A stretch of 64,000 bases of DNA from Tricholomella constricta (lineage: Eukaryota; Basidiomycota; Agaricomycetes; Agaricales; Lyophyllaceae): assembly GCA_013368375.1 (NCBI GenBank), contig JAACJP010000024.1, forward strand, positions 186,001 to 250,000, read 5' to 3'. Positions 24,287 to 35,036 of the stretch are shown in pieces. Made by a program: the position numbers and the translations under genes. The notes under the pieces were generated by a model. It saw only the letters and a list, made by a program, of their open reading frames with translations, had not been told where the DNA came from and did not search any database. Every line of letters starts with the position of its first letter. Position 1 is the first letter of the stretch.

Positions 24287-24842
24287 ATGTCGGGACGCCA
24301 ACAACGTGTGATGGTCCAGCCCATCGTAAGTTAAGATGGAGCTTTATCCAGCATCTCATTACTTATGATCTGATCTAGAATGTAATCTTCAAAAATCTAC
24401 AACAAGTCAGTTAGTTCGCGATACATCCAGGACATTTTACTGATTCCTGTGCTCTAGAAAACGAAAGTCGTAATCTGGCTATATGACAATATCGAGATGC
24501 GGATTGAAGGACGAATAATCGTGCGTCGTTTCTTAAACATGGTACCACGAAGGCTGATACGCCGGAGGGAATGCGTGAAATGTTGTTTCAAATTCCCTTA
24601 CACCTTCGTGGCCTGTCTTGCAATCGCGTCAATACTGTGCTGATATGTATTTCGCAGGGCTTCGATGAATTCATGAACATCGTAATGGACGATGCTGTAG
24701 AGGTGTATGTCAAGGACGCAAAACCTCGAAGGGAGCTTGGTTCGTTCCCTTTAACAAATTCCAAATTATGTCAATTGACATCGTTGAAGGCCGCATCCTT
24801 TTGAAAGGCGACAATATCACACTCATACAACAGGTGGTATAA
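24287..24842 (+). CDS. SME1: small nuclear ribonucleoprotein SmE
   Basis: Core Sm-ring protein of the U1, U2, U4 and U5 snRNPs. Five exons join into about 87 residues: [60 protein letters not shown] and GRILLKGDNITLIQQVV. Sm1 ([28 protein letters not shown]) and Sm2 (GRILLKGDNITLI) motifs are complete, in the SmE form. The start is the first ATG and gives the expected short N-terminus. Divergent from the dynein gene and converging on PEX10, whose stop codon is 77 bp from this one. Confidence 0.95.
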
Positions 24843-24919
24843 CTTTGGTATCTGTAAACTTATCCATGGGAGTTTTTGACTGCTCCCAGTTGTATAATCG
24901 TTCATCGCTTCCTGCAAAA

Positions 24920-26187
24920 TTACAAATTATAAATGGGCAAGAGTCGGGTTAGATTAAGTGACTGTCGGCAGAGTGGGCACTCTGGCTTTGGATAAAAATC
25001 GCGTCAGCCGGGACAGAGTCATACTGGCATCTCACACACCTTCTCCCTTCCCCACCCAATGATGCAACTCCAACAAAACAAATGGCCGCATTCCGTGGAA
25101 CAGCTATCCGTCCTCTCTTCCAAGCAGAGAGTACAATTTCTCGCCGCTCTCAACGCATCTGGGATTGAAGCTACGTCCAACATCGTCCTTTCATCCTCCT
25201 CTGCTGGTCTAGCAGGTTCACCTTCTGGATCCTCAGGGCCGAGGAAGGATGATACTGGCCGAGCGTCAAGGAACGTTTCTCGTGATTCTGGAATTGTATT
25301 TGCTTTTTCCTTGCCCCTGCTGCCAGTTGGAGAGATTTTATATCTTCGAATGGCCGTTATTAGACGGTGCAGGAGTCGAGCTATCAATAAGAGTCCAAGC
25401 AAAGAATATGATGGTGGCCTTGTATGCGGATCTTCCGGTATCGACGATAGCTTTGTACTCATTAGTATTGGAAATCAACAGCTAGAGGTTCTGCACATAC
25501 ATGGCGGATTCCAAAAACCCTCTTCGCAATGTCATGATAGGTTCCGCTCAAGTAGAAGATGGCAAGGTTAATCTCGGAAAGTACTTCCAGACCTGTGGGC
25601 AATGCCTTCAACAGCTCTCCTAGAGGCGGGTATCGTTCTCGAAGAGAAGCTCTGCTGCCCAATCTACTAAGCACATAGGCGGAGAGCGTTGGGAGGAGTA
25701 TGAGACCTGCCCGCGTTCGAGATGCAGGCGGTGTTGCGCGCTGAGCGAAGGAGTATTGCCAAATATCTGTGTATTCCTCCCCGAGAGTCTGCATAGCTAT
25801 CACCATCAATTTGTCGGTTCAGCATTCACTCGAATTTCAAAAGGCGGACGCTGCAAACCTCGTCCAGTTGTTGCACCATAATACGCCAATTTAACCAGTA
25901 GATCAACTTCCTTGTCCCACCTAGTCAACCATCTCGTCCCTGATTCCTAGTCAGCACTCACTCTGTAAGTTCATCAGACGACAGACCAACCAAGCCATGA
26001 TCGGAGGACACTCTCCGTCTGTTCTCTTAATGACGAGACATGGTACAAATCGCGTTGATTGGCACGAACTGCAGAATTGCTTTAGTTCTTGTTGTGTACA
26101 AGGGTAGCGGGAATACACACTGATCTGGGCTTGTTGCGCTTGAGGAAAAGATGGTAGAGGCATCATGGTGGGGGCTGGAAGTTGCAC
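24920..26187 (-). CDS. PEX10: peroxisome biogenesis factor 10 (RING E3 ubiquitin ligase)
   Basis: Peroxisomal membrane E3 that, with Pex2 and Pex12, ubiquitinates the import receptor Pex5. Read across short GT-AG introns the protein runs MQLPAPTMMPLPSFPQAQQA, then ANQRDLYHVSSLREQTESVL, WLGTRWLTRWDKEVDLLVKL, YYGATTGRAMQTLGEEYTDI and membrane segments to a C-terminal C3HC4 RING: CTLCLEERTDSCSTECGHLF, CWSC, then PECPLCRQSL. The final intron (GTGTGTGAG to CCAAAG) separates WGREK from PECPLC; without removing it the frame ends early and loses the last two RING cysteines. Start is ATG 26187, with MM seven codons later as an alternative. The divergent MGR2 ATG is 129 bp away. Confidence 0.93.
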
Positions 26188-26316
26188 ATGTTTTATCGAG
26201 CTCTATACGCGGGCTTTTACCCGATTCAGGTCGCGACTTGATTCCGCGTGACCTGTTTTTCTGAGTCGCCTTCAGGCAAAACTTATTCAGGAATCAGCTC
26301 TGACAACTGACGGACG

Positions 26317-26898
26317 ATGGCTGCTGTACCACAGAGACATGAAGGAGGGCCGTCCATTTGGCAAAAAAGTACGTTCACTGTCTATTCGTTGTCATAACAG
26401 ACACTGAAGCAGGCTTCACTCTCCAGTGAAGTAAGGCCCGTCTTGCTGCAATGATTTGGCTTCTCATATTCTCGCAGGATGGGCGCGCTCATGGGCGGCG
26501 GTGTGGGCCTCACAATTGGTTTCATTTTCGGTTCATACAGTATCATCAGGTCAGGCTATATTGTATTCTCGTCATTGCATCTCTCCTCTGAACCACTCTT
26601 TCACCGAAGGGGAGGCGCGGGTCCTCGAGGAGCCATGGCTACACTCTCTCAGTACATGCTGAGTAGTGCCGCCACCTTTTCTTTCTTCCTCTCTATTGGA
26701 TCGGTGAGGTTCCGCGAGAATCATTCATGATACACCATCGCCTTATCCATTTTACAGGTAATACGAACCGATTCCCTTGTCGCTCCGCACCTCCAAGCAG
26801 CCCAGTTACAATTGCTTGCGCCTGCGATGAATATGCGCTCAAAAGCCGAGGGCTTCCAGCTCATGAGGGCTCGATGGGAAGCTGAGCAAAGACGCTAA
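26317..26898 (+). CDS. MGR2: Mgr2/Romo1-like subunit of the TIM23 translocase
   Basis: Small inner-membrane protein that couples TIM23 to TOM and gates lateral release of preproteins. Five exons: 26317-26368, a 4-nt microexon 26427-26430, 26478-26549, 26610-26703 and 26758-26898; the sum is 120 codons plus stop. Joined, it reads IWQKMKMGALMGGGVGLTIG then FIFGSYSIIRGGAGPRGAMA and FLSIGSVIRTDS, which follows the order of yeast Mgr2 (W-x-K-x-K-M-G, two Gly-rich membrane helices, SIGSxIRxDS). The microexon TGAA is needed to keep frame and restores the K-M-K-M join. A start at ATG 26479 would lose the N-terminal WxK region. Divergent from PEX10. Confidence 0.9.
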
Positions 26899-27355
26899 CG
26901 TCGTTTCCCACCACTGTCAGCGACCCCTCGCACCTGGATGATGTGTCACCATCCCATTACTATCCATATATCTTATACTATAGTGCTGTCTGTCATCCAT
27001 GTAGGCGTTCACTCCATGACATATTTGTTTTCCCGAATTCTTTTTCCACAAGGTGCACAATGTAAGGTTTCGAGACCTTGGAAAGTTTGGCATGTAAGTG
27101 CGCTCAATTCGTGCCCGGCAAAACTTAAAGAAGTCTTCTAGTTTTACTCTGCCCAATACGGATCTTGAGTTTTAAAACGCGGTTCAAGAGTATAAGCCGC
27201 TCCATGATGTTAATGTATGCACAATGTCAACAACCTGAGCTTGCTTCTACAGTTCGTGGCCACCTGGAGAACTTGGTGCTGAAGACTCGAATAACGTCGT
27301 TAATAACTACGATCGATTATTCGGTTACGGTAAATATTTTCCCGATTCGCTGACT

Positions 27356-28953
27356 TAGAACCGCATCCTTGGAAGCATCCGCCTTCCCCTACCATTTCTG
27401 TTCTGATTCTTTCCGTTACTCTTCGACGTTGCACCTTTGCCTCCTGCATTCGTCGCTGCACCTTTACCTCCCTTGCTGGATGTCGTATTGCCCTTGGTAG
27501 AAACAGGCTGGTATGTGAGTTAAGACTCCCCATCCCCCGAGTTTCGTAAACAGCGAACTTACCTTGGCTTGGCCATCTTTTCCTGCAATAGTGGTAGCGC
27601 CACCCGCAGCCTGGATTGACATATATGAAGATCTTCGACAGTGACAAATCGTCTAGCATACCTGTGCAGGTTTACCATCATCCGTCAGAGTAAACTATTA
27701 CATCTTTCAGCTTCATACAGGAATTTCTTGCGCGTGAGACTCACATAAACAACGTCGTCGAGGGAGCCATGTTGTGCGACCGGTACGAGGACCGGTTGGT
27801 GGTTAGCAGCGCTGTTGATTGACGAAAGCTTGTAAACTCCGGCAGGGAGCCCTTTAGTGACATCGGCGGTAAGGATACCGCCAGCGGCAGCAGCGTTTAG
27901 GCCTTTGAAGTATGCGAATTTCGCAGGGTCAAGGGGAGTAGTTTGATCAAGCGCGGTGAGTGTCTCTACGACGACGTGGGAGTGACCGATGATTTGCCCC
28001 TGGGCATTCAGTTGCTGCGGCGCAGCAAAGTAGTTGTCCGCCGCATTCACAAATGCACCGGTCTGCATGTTACTGATCGCCATGGAGATCGTAAAGGGAG
28101 TATTCGCCTTCAGTGTGTCTCCATTCTTAGGGACAGTGAACTTGGCTGAAGGCATATTGTCGGTGGAAGGGATGGCACCCATGGGAGCTGGGTTGCATGA
28201 ACCAGTCTTGACTTGTTTACCGTTTGTGAGTGGGAGGTTTGGAATAGTAAGACAAAAGTTGATGAAATTGTTCGTGGACGTCAAGGAGGCAATTTGACCT
28301 GAACAGCGATGAAGTTATAAGCATCGCTATACTTCAAATAAGTTGAAAACTATATCTGACCATCGACAGGCACGTCTACGGAAAGCGGGAAAAATCATCG
28401 CGTTAATTCAAGACGATGGAAGCCGCGCCAGGAGATATTGATGAACTTGCCTTGTCCATCGTTGGCGAAGCCTTTGGCAATGACTCGAGGGTCAAGTGCT
28501 AAGAAGTGTATGGTGAACCTTCTCTTTACTGAATGCTTCAGATTGAACATACTTAGGGAAGTCTGGGGATCTGCACTTTGAGCTGGCGCAGTGGAGTTGG
28601 TCTTCGTTCCATTCCCGGAGGCGCCGTCATTTGCTCCTGTTGAAGTTCCTCCAGCCTGGACAGGATTTCAGCGCCACTCTCCGTATGCCAGCAAGACGAG
28701 TGTCACTTACACCTGCCCCGCCATTGACGCCACCCTTGACGCCACCAGCGTTACCATTATTCGCATTGTTATTGCGCCCCTTTGCGCTGCCATCGTTGTT
28801 GCCTCTTCCGTTACCGCCTTTGTTGCTGTTACCTCGTCCGCCACCGTTGATGCCGCTTCTGTTTCGGCCCCCTCGCTGACGGCCGTCGTTCTGTGGAGCA
28901 GCCGAGACCGCCAAAGCCAAGCTAAGAAGAAATAGAATTGCCGAAGTCTTCAT
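27356..28953 (-). CDS. secreted protein, paralogue A, with Gly/Asn-rich N-terminus and basic C-terminal tail
   Basis: Secreted protein of a family common in agaricomycetes, function unknown to me. Start ATG 28953 opens a signal peptide (MKTSAILFLLSLALAVSAAP), followed by a low-complexity Gly/Asn/Arg-rich region. The conserved domain reads LTLDPRVIAKGF, IASLTSTNNFINFCLTIPNL, CNPAPMGAIPSTDNMPSAKF, NYFAAPQQLNAQGQIIGHSH, KGLPAGVYKLSSINSAANHQ, PVLVPVAQHGSLDDVVYFTL. Three further small exons add a Lys/Gly/Asn-rich tail ending RRMLPRMRF, missing in the paralogue at 31844. One intron (28450-28376) uses a GC donor (GCAAGT) and is followed by a 15-nt exon (28375-28361). Some database entries of this family are labelled 'ribosomal protein s17', which nothing here supports. 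Confidence 0.82.
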
Positions 28954-29798
28954 TTCTAAGTTTTTGTTGAGTAAATGCTTGGAAATAGACACCAGGTCCG
29001 ATCCCAGATCGAAGAGAAAAGGTGATAAAAACGACTGAAGAAAAACGAAAGGAGGCTAAGTATGGACTTCAATCGACGGGGCAACGTTTTATAGGCACTG
29101 CTCGCTCATAGCATGACACTGGCATCAGCCTATTTTTGGAATGGGCGGGATCGGTAACGAGATGATAGATGACAAGATCCTCGTTTAACTGACAGCGCCT
29201 ATGGAAGTCAAAATAGCCTGCTCTTTGATGGGCGCCGTCGTGACTGCGTGTTTTCGGCTCTGTCGTGCATACCTGTGCTTGCTTACAACTGTATCCTGTT
29301 CTTTGTGTTTTCAAACGGTGCGACAATCATGTGCCCGTGTACCCGCTGCACCCTTTTTGGAGAGTCGATGTAGGACATGACCATGTATGTCACCAAAACT
29401 GTACACGTTGAAATTACTACCCGGAATAATTTTGACCATTAGGTGTAAATTTTGTGGCAGACTAGTATTTTGTACAAACATCAGAGATCTGTATCGAGGT
29501 GATACGAGCAGTAGCTCAGCCGAGCGGTGGCCATAGAAGGGATGTGCTCTTATTCACGAGTGATATATCACGGGTTTCTGTTCATTGCGGTGATGAAAAT
29601 TGTACATGACCACGAGAGCGAAGGTTCCAGCGCGAGCGTCCAAGGCCACGCGAGCCTCGACGCGTCTCTCACGTGATGAGAACCTACAGGTAAAACTAGC
29701 CGGTCCGAACTCATCAACCGGTCCGCCATGGCAGCTTCAGCAATCGTCTTTATTCACCGTTTAAGCTTCAGCTAGCTACCTGTTCTCAGATTCTACGG
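28954..29798. other. divergent intergenic region, no gene seen
   Basis: About 845 bp between the start codons of the secreted protein (minus) and the HAD phosphatase (plus). It contains a CACGTG E-box-like site near 29670. No coding motif or RNA structure recognised. Confidence 0.5.
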
Positions 29799-31039
29799 AT
29801 GACAACCATGGACACGGTCACCATTACTGTGGATGCTGTGTGTGACATTCTGATCTTACCACACGATTTTGTTGATTTGACCCAACTTGCTACTTACCAT
29901 AGATTTTGTTCGATATGGACGGGTAGGTCTTGAGAGCGTATTTTATGTACAGGATGCTCCTCTTCATCATGCATATCTTGCCACGCTTACGATTTTTATC
30001 TCATTTTCACTACAACCGCAATCACTGACGATGCGCTGTACGTAGAACACTCATCGATTCGACGCCCGGTGTTTTCAAAGCTTGGGCTACCTTTTCGAAA
30101 GACTATTCCCTTGGAGACTCTGTAGAAATAGCCCATGCGACGCACGGCAGGAGGCTTTATGATACCCTAAAGGAATATTGTCAGATCGACGACGAAGCAG
30201 AACTGATCGCAAGTGTTCTTTATACTAGTATCGCTCTGGCGTTTTCAAGTTCTATGCTGAATAATTTATATTTCTAGGCCGAAATTGATCGCTTTGAAAA
30301 TGAGGTAATTGAAGGCGGCCCAACAGCTTTGCCTGGTGCCGCTGCATTAATTGAACAGGTGGGCGGTATCTAGAGCGATATTTCATATCATTATTAATGT
30401 GATGCACAAGCTACATTCTCCAGATATTCGTGGTTGGAATATTGTAACTTCTGGTATGCCCACCACCTTTTTTTGTTTTGTTGGCTGCGGCGTTGTTAGA
30501 CGCAGCGTCCTAACACCGTTCATCAGCATCAAATGGCTATGCTCCGCGTGCCCTTGCCCGTGCGGGAATACCTCTTCCCCCCGATGGCCTCCTGGTGACT
30601 TCCAATGATGTGTCGCATGGTAAACCACATCCTGCGCCTTACCTTGCCGGTGCGGAGAAATGTGGCAAGGACCCTACGAAATGTGCGCCTCGTTCATACC
30701 TCTACAAACATTTTGTCTAAAAAAATAGCATGTCAGGCCTTGTGGTCGAAGATGCAATTGCTGGTCTGAAGTCAGGACGTGCGGCTGGTGCCAAAACACT
30801 GGCTGTCTGCACCTCAACGCCGCGCGAAACTCTCCTTGCATCCGATGCTCATCCAGATTACGTTGTCACTGATCTCACCCAGTACGCTATTTTACTTGTT
30901 TGGGATTAGACTAATGTTGAGCGTCCAAAGGGTATCAGCTCGCTGGGTTGATGGAAAGGTCGAGGTAACGATGCATCAACAGAAACACGGACTTACTTGC
31001 GCGGGATTGATACACCGAGATGCAGATTTTTGGGGATAG
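29799..31039 (+). CDS. HAD-superfamily phosphatase, glycerol-3-phosphatase (GPP)-like
   Basis: Predicted small-molecule phosphatase, closest in pattern to yeast Gpp1/Gpp2, which make glycerol from glycerol-3-phosphate; the substrate is an inference. Spliced motifs: ILFDMDGTLIDSTPGVFKAW (HAD motif I, nucleophile Asp), a cap region with GGPTALPGAAALIEQ, TSASNGYAPRALARAGIPLP (motif II Thr/Ser), VTSNDVSHGKPHPAPYLAGA (motif III Lys) and LVVEDAIAGLKSGRAAGAKT (motif IV acidic pair). All catalytic residues are present. Exons are short; one intron (30209-30277) appears to have a GC donor (GCAAGT). The C-terminus ends HRDADFWG. It sits between the two inverted secreted-protein paralogues. Confidence 0.88.
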
Positions 31040-31843
31040 ATATGTAGCAGCGGTGCAGAATTAGCGTGGAGGTATTTACGCTGAGGTCCGAAGCCAACGC
31101 TGTCGCTGTGTCGCTGGGGCTTTCATCCGTATTGCTTGCCGTTTTTGTGTGGCGTCTCAAACTCCTCACCGGTGCACTACCCGCCGAAAAGCCTCATTGC
31201 TGAATTCACCGATTACTACTGTGACTAGTAGTCAAGCAACTGGTGACGTCACTGGCCGCTGCCCCGTTTGTGACAACCAGTTTTTAAGCGATTCTTAACG
31301 ACGACGACGAACTCGGATATCAGGCCTCTTGGAATAAACGCATGCATAGATCACTTCCAAGCCACGAATGTGACGGGATATGTCAATGCGAACAATGATG
31401 ACCTCCGTTTACCTCACTACACTCGCGTGGGGACCATTCGACACCATCAAGCTGTCTACCTGCATTCTGATTCGGAGGGTATGTCGGCCTTCAGGGAGAA
31501 CTCGAGGGGCAGTTCAAACTTCAAGTTGCTTTATGATGATGCTCATCCCTATAGAGACTGAAAATCTCCTGCTCCTCCAACAATCTTTGATGGGCGACTT
31601 TGATTCAGAGGCAACTGCAATGCGGTCCACTTCAGGGGCCACCAGTAATCTATTTAAGGAACCACCGAGGTATTCAAAGGGCTCATCTCTTCGTTCTCTT
31701 CCTTTTGTCTCCTTGTTTTTTCTTTTCCCGATCAGCGATCGCGGAACTTCAGCTAGTCTTTGTTCGTCGACGACCTGACTTGGAGCCTTTATATATCCTC
31801 AATCGACCTTCGATATCCACATTCTTTTACATTCTACTGAACG
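31040..31843. other. intergenic region upstream of paralogue B
   Basis: About 800 bp with only short, featureless open frames. A TATA-like element is present near its 3' end. Confidence 0.45.
31788..31798 (+). promoter_or_regulatory. TATA-like box upstream of paralogue B
   Basis: TTTATATATCC lies about 46-56 bp before the ATG at 31844, a spacing that would leave a very short leader. Only sequence match and position support it. Confidence 0.35.
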
Positions 31844-33306
31844 ATGCGCTCTGTCCTTGTCGCCCTTGCATTATGTCTCGCAGTTTCGGCGCGCCCGCAG
31901 ACTATGCGCCGAGCCGAATTTGATCTCAAAAATGGCCAGGATGCCATTGCACTGAAGTAATTTATCATTATTACTACATGCAACGGGTTGCTCATCAATT
32001 CCCTCCGTTTTAGCGAGAAATTCAAGACTCTCAAGGCCGACTCATCATGTTCTAATGGCGAAAACGGGTGTGTTGGTGACAAATTTGCTCAGTGCGTCGG
32101 AGGAAAGTTTGTGGCTCAGGCTTGTGCTCCTGGTACCGTGTAAGGCTGTGCCACCTTGATCTTTCACATGGGTTCTCTGACATCGTCCATCTTTTCCGCA
32201 GCTGTGCAGCGCTCCCGTTGGTCAACTCACCAGGTACCTCAATTACATGCACCACTGCTGCAGATCGGGATGCGCGGATTGCTGCGGTAGATATTAATTT
32301 ATAATCCTGCCCGCCACTTCATCATTGAACTTGACATGCCAGACTGGTGCCACACCCGGAGGTGCTGCTCCTCCACCCCCCCCTGCCGCTCCTCCAGCGG
32401 TAAAATCCTTCTAATTATTCACATATCTATACTTACGCAAGGTATAACAGGGCGATAACAATGCAGGCAACGGCGGAGCCGCCGGAGGTGATGCGCAAAC
32501 TTCCTTGAGTATGTATAGCTCGTTTCTTAGGGAATTTCCATATCCTGACCTACCTTGTGTAGCCCTCGACCCCGATGTTATCGCCAAGGGCTTCGACAAT
32601 GATGGTCAGAGCGTGCCCGCCGCTGGTAAGTGATATAGTCAAACCCTATATGATGCTTGCTTGACCAGGTCTTCGCTCCGTAGGACAAGTTGCTTCGCTG
32701 ACGTCGAAAAACAACTTCATCAATTTTTGCAAGACTGTCAACTTGCCCATCACGAACGGAGCCCAAGTTACTGGCGGCTCATGCAACCCTGCGCCCATGG
32801 GTGTGATCCCTTCTACCAAGAACATGCCGTCGTCAAAATTCGTGTTCCCAACTAATGGTGCCACCATCAAGCCCGACACGCAATTTACCATCCAGATGGC
32901 TATTCGTAATTTGGAGACAGGAAATTTCGTCAATGCTCAGCAGAACTACTTTGCCGCCCCTCAGCAACTCAACGCTCAAGGAATCATCCGGGGCCATTCG
33001 CATGTTGTGATCGAGCTCCTGACTTCGATGGAACAAACGACCCCTCTCGACCCCAATGTCTTCGCATTCTTCAAGGGATTGAACGGCAAGGCTAATGGTG
33101 CTGGAATTCTCACCGCCGATGTCGACAAAGGCCTCCCCGCTGGCGTTTACAAGCTTTCGTCTATCAACTCTGCTGCCAACCATCAGCCCGTCCTGACCCC
33201 AATTGCTCAGCATGGATCCCTCGATGACGCTGTCTATGTGAGATAAATTCAAAGCTTCAAGCGGATTGGATTTTCTAACTGATTGTCAATAGTTCACGGT
33301 GGCTTG
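31844..33306 (+). CDS. secreted protein, paralogue B, with CBM19-like chitin-binding N-terminus
   Basis: Secreted: MRSVLVALALCLAVSARPQT is a clear signal peptide. Next comes a Cys-rich module (CSNGENGCVGDKFAQCVGG, FVAQACAPGTVCAALPL, TSITCTTAADRDARIA) whose spacing resembles CBM19-type fungal chitin-binding domains; a Pro/Ala linker follows. The rest is the same conserved domain as the gene at 27356-28953: LDPDVIAKGFDNDGQSVPAA, NNFINFCKTVNLPITNGAQV, CNPAPMGVIPSTKNMPSSKF, YFAAPQQLNAQGIIRGHSHV, ending VYFTVA after a last tiny exon (TTC ACG GTG GCT TGA). Introns are GT-AG. It has no basic C-terminal tail. Likely wall-associated; the conserved domain's activity is unknown. Confidence 0.85.
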
Positions 33307-33956
33307 AAACGAGACTGACTAATTACGGCGTAATTTATTTAACGTGCTTATCTTAGGGTGCAGGGCCAGTAGTAATCTTCCAGTAGTTTGAAATCTATCG
33401 ATTTGTTGATTGTTAGCATCAGGAGAAGCTACCTCCTTCGCGATCGGTTTTTTTTTGGTGTGTGTAGGAGGATCGCGCATGTCTGGGCTGGCGTATATCA
33501 CATTATACGTTGGAGTAGTCGTCGTGACGTCGCACTTCAAAGCTCTGGTGTTCCACGCCATTGATCGAAGAAGGATCGAACTGGCGAAGTTGTGTTTCTG
33601 TTTTGGGTCGTACGCATCAAAAATCGTATCCTGGACTTTTCATAGGATTAGTCCTTAGTGTGGAGTCGCGCATCGCAGGAAGAGGCACCCTAAATTACCA
33701 CCTTGCGCCGTCACGGGACCCTCAGTGAATTCAGAATATCGCAAGACTGTTGTGTATGCGGCCGACTCCCAGTTACACGGTTTGCCAAGATCAAATAACC
33801 TTTCAGCCAACTTCCTGCAGTGCATTGTAATGTCGTTGCCTTTTGTGAATCCCCATAATGGGTCGCGAGAGATACTGTCAATAGCCCGGTTTGTGGTACA
33901 ATCAGATTATTAACAAATTGACGTGTAAATGTTGGGGTCCTTCGAGTTCAATTATC
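33307..33956. other. convergent intergenic spacer
   Basis: About 650 bp between the 3' ends of paralogue B and the p23 gene. No recognisable coding or RNA feature. Confidence 0.5.
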
Positions 33957-34832
33957 CTACTTCGCGGGTTCGGCCTCCTCAAGAGGGGGTGGGCCGTCAT
34001 CGTCTGAGTCTTCATCATCACCGCCATCGGATGGACCGGCGCCGCCGAAGTCGGGCATTCCGCCTGCACCACCACCACCCATTTGGGCTAACATCTTAAA
34101 GAGGCGAGCATGTCAGTTTGTGACATGGATGGGGCTGAAATCTAATACACCTTTTGGAAGTCCATGCCAGGGGGCATGCCACCCATGCCTTCCATACCTC
34201 CCATGCCGCCCATACCTCCCATTCCGGGCGCATCGTCGCCGTCGTCAGGAATCGCCGCGACGCCGTCTTGCTCATCCTCATCCACCCATTTACTGAAGTC
34301 AGTCTTGAGGAACGCGTTTTTGACCTTGTCTTTTGTTAGACGGGGCCAATATTCCTCTTTCTTCTCCTTCTTGCGCAGAGTGACGGAGAATGAGCGAGTG
34401 GTGAGTTTCTTTGTCGAAAGCTAGACGCGATGCGAGATCGTAAACCTCGACGCAACATCGGGATGTCAAAGGACTGACCTCGGGAACTACTTCTGCGAAC
34501 AATTCGAGGTTGAACTCGTAGTCTTTCTCTGAAATTCCCTTGGAAGAACTGAGGGTAGAGATCTCGATTAAAAATGATATTCGTAGAGTTGGAAAATAGA
34601 AGGACCCACTTTCCATGCCTGGCCTTGAATGAGATCGACGTTGGAGTGAGATCGTAAACAAGCGTCTGCTCCTGAATATCTGGGAGGTTGACCGTCAGGT
34701 AGACGACGTTCTATAGGCAGACGATCACTGTTTGAGGACCGGGCGCGATTTCGAATTTCAATGGATGATCACCTTTTCATCGGCAGTCTCAGAGCTACGC
34801 TGCGCCCACAGAACTTCGGGGTGTTGGGTCAT
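33957..34832 (-). CDS. SBA1: p23/Sba1 Hsp90 co-chaperone (CS domain)
   Basis: Binds ATP-bound Hsp90 and slows its ATPase; cytosol and nucleus. Exons join MTQHPEVLWAQRSSETADEK, NVVYLTVNLPDIQEQTLVYD, LTPTSISFKARHG, SSKGISEKDYEFNLELFAEV and LSTKKLTTRSFSVTLRKKEK. The p23 signature YWPRLTKDKVKNAFLKTDF followed by KWVDEDEQD is complete. The tail is Gly/Met-rich (GMGGMGGMGGMEGMGGM) then acidic (GGDDEDSDDDGPPP), as in fungal p23 proteins. The start is the first ATG before the CS domain. The next gene to the right is divergent (204 bp between ATGs). Confidence 0.93.
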
Positions 34833-35036
34833 CGTGAAGGATGGGGAAATGGATGGTTCAAAAATGCAGAAAACCGCTGTTTAAAAAGTCAACGCGAAGG
34901 GTATAGAAAGCCCTAGAAATTCAAAGCGTTACATAATAAGCCGGGGCCAAATATGGAATTACCGGCCGGGCACCTTTACGCAAGGGCGCCGGTCGATTAT
35001 TGTTTTTCTGTTATTTCCTTGGAGTGGAACATCACC

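Noticed and set aside
25019..25462. PEX10 as a protein truncated before the last RING cysteines
   Set aside because: A GT-AG intron from after WGREK to CCAAAG restores PECPLCRQSL and a normal end at 24920.
27685..28284. 'Ribosomal protein S17' label for the secreted paralogues
   Set aside because: The proteins have signal peptides and no similarity to ribosomal S17; the label appears to be a propagated database error.
30209..30260. HAD phosphatase broken by an in-frame interruption
   Set aside because: A GC-AG intron with a strong GCAAGT donor joins both sides in frame.
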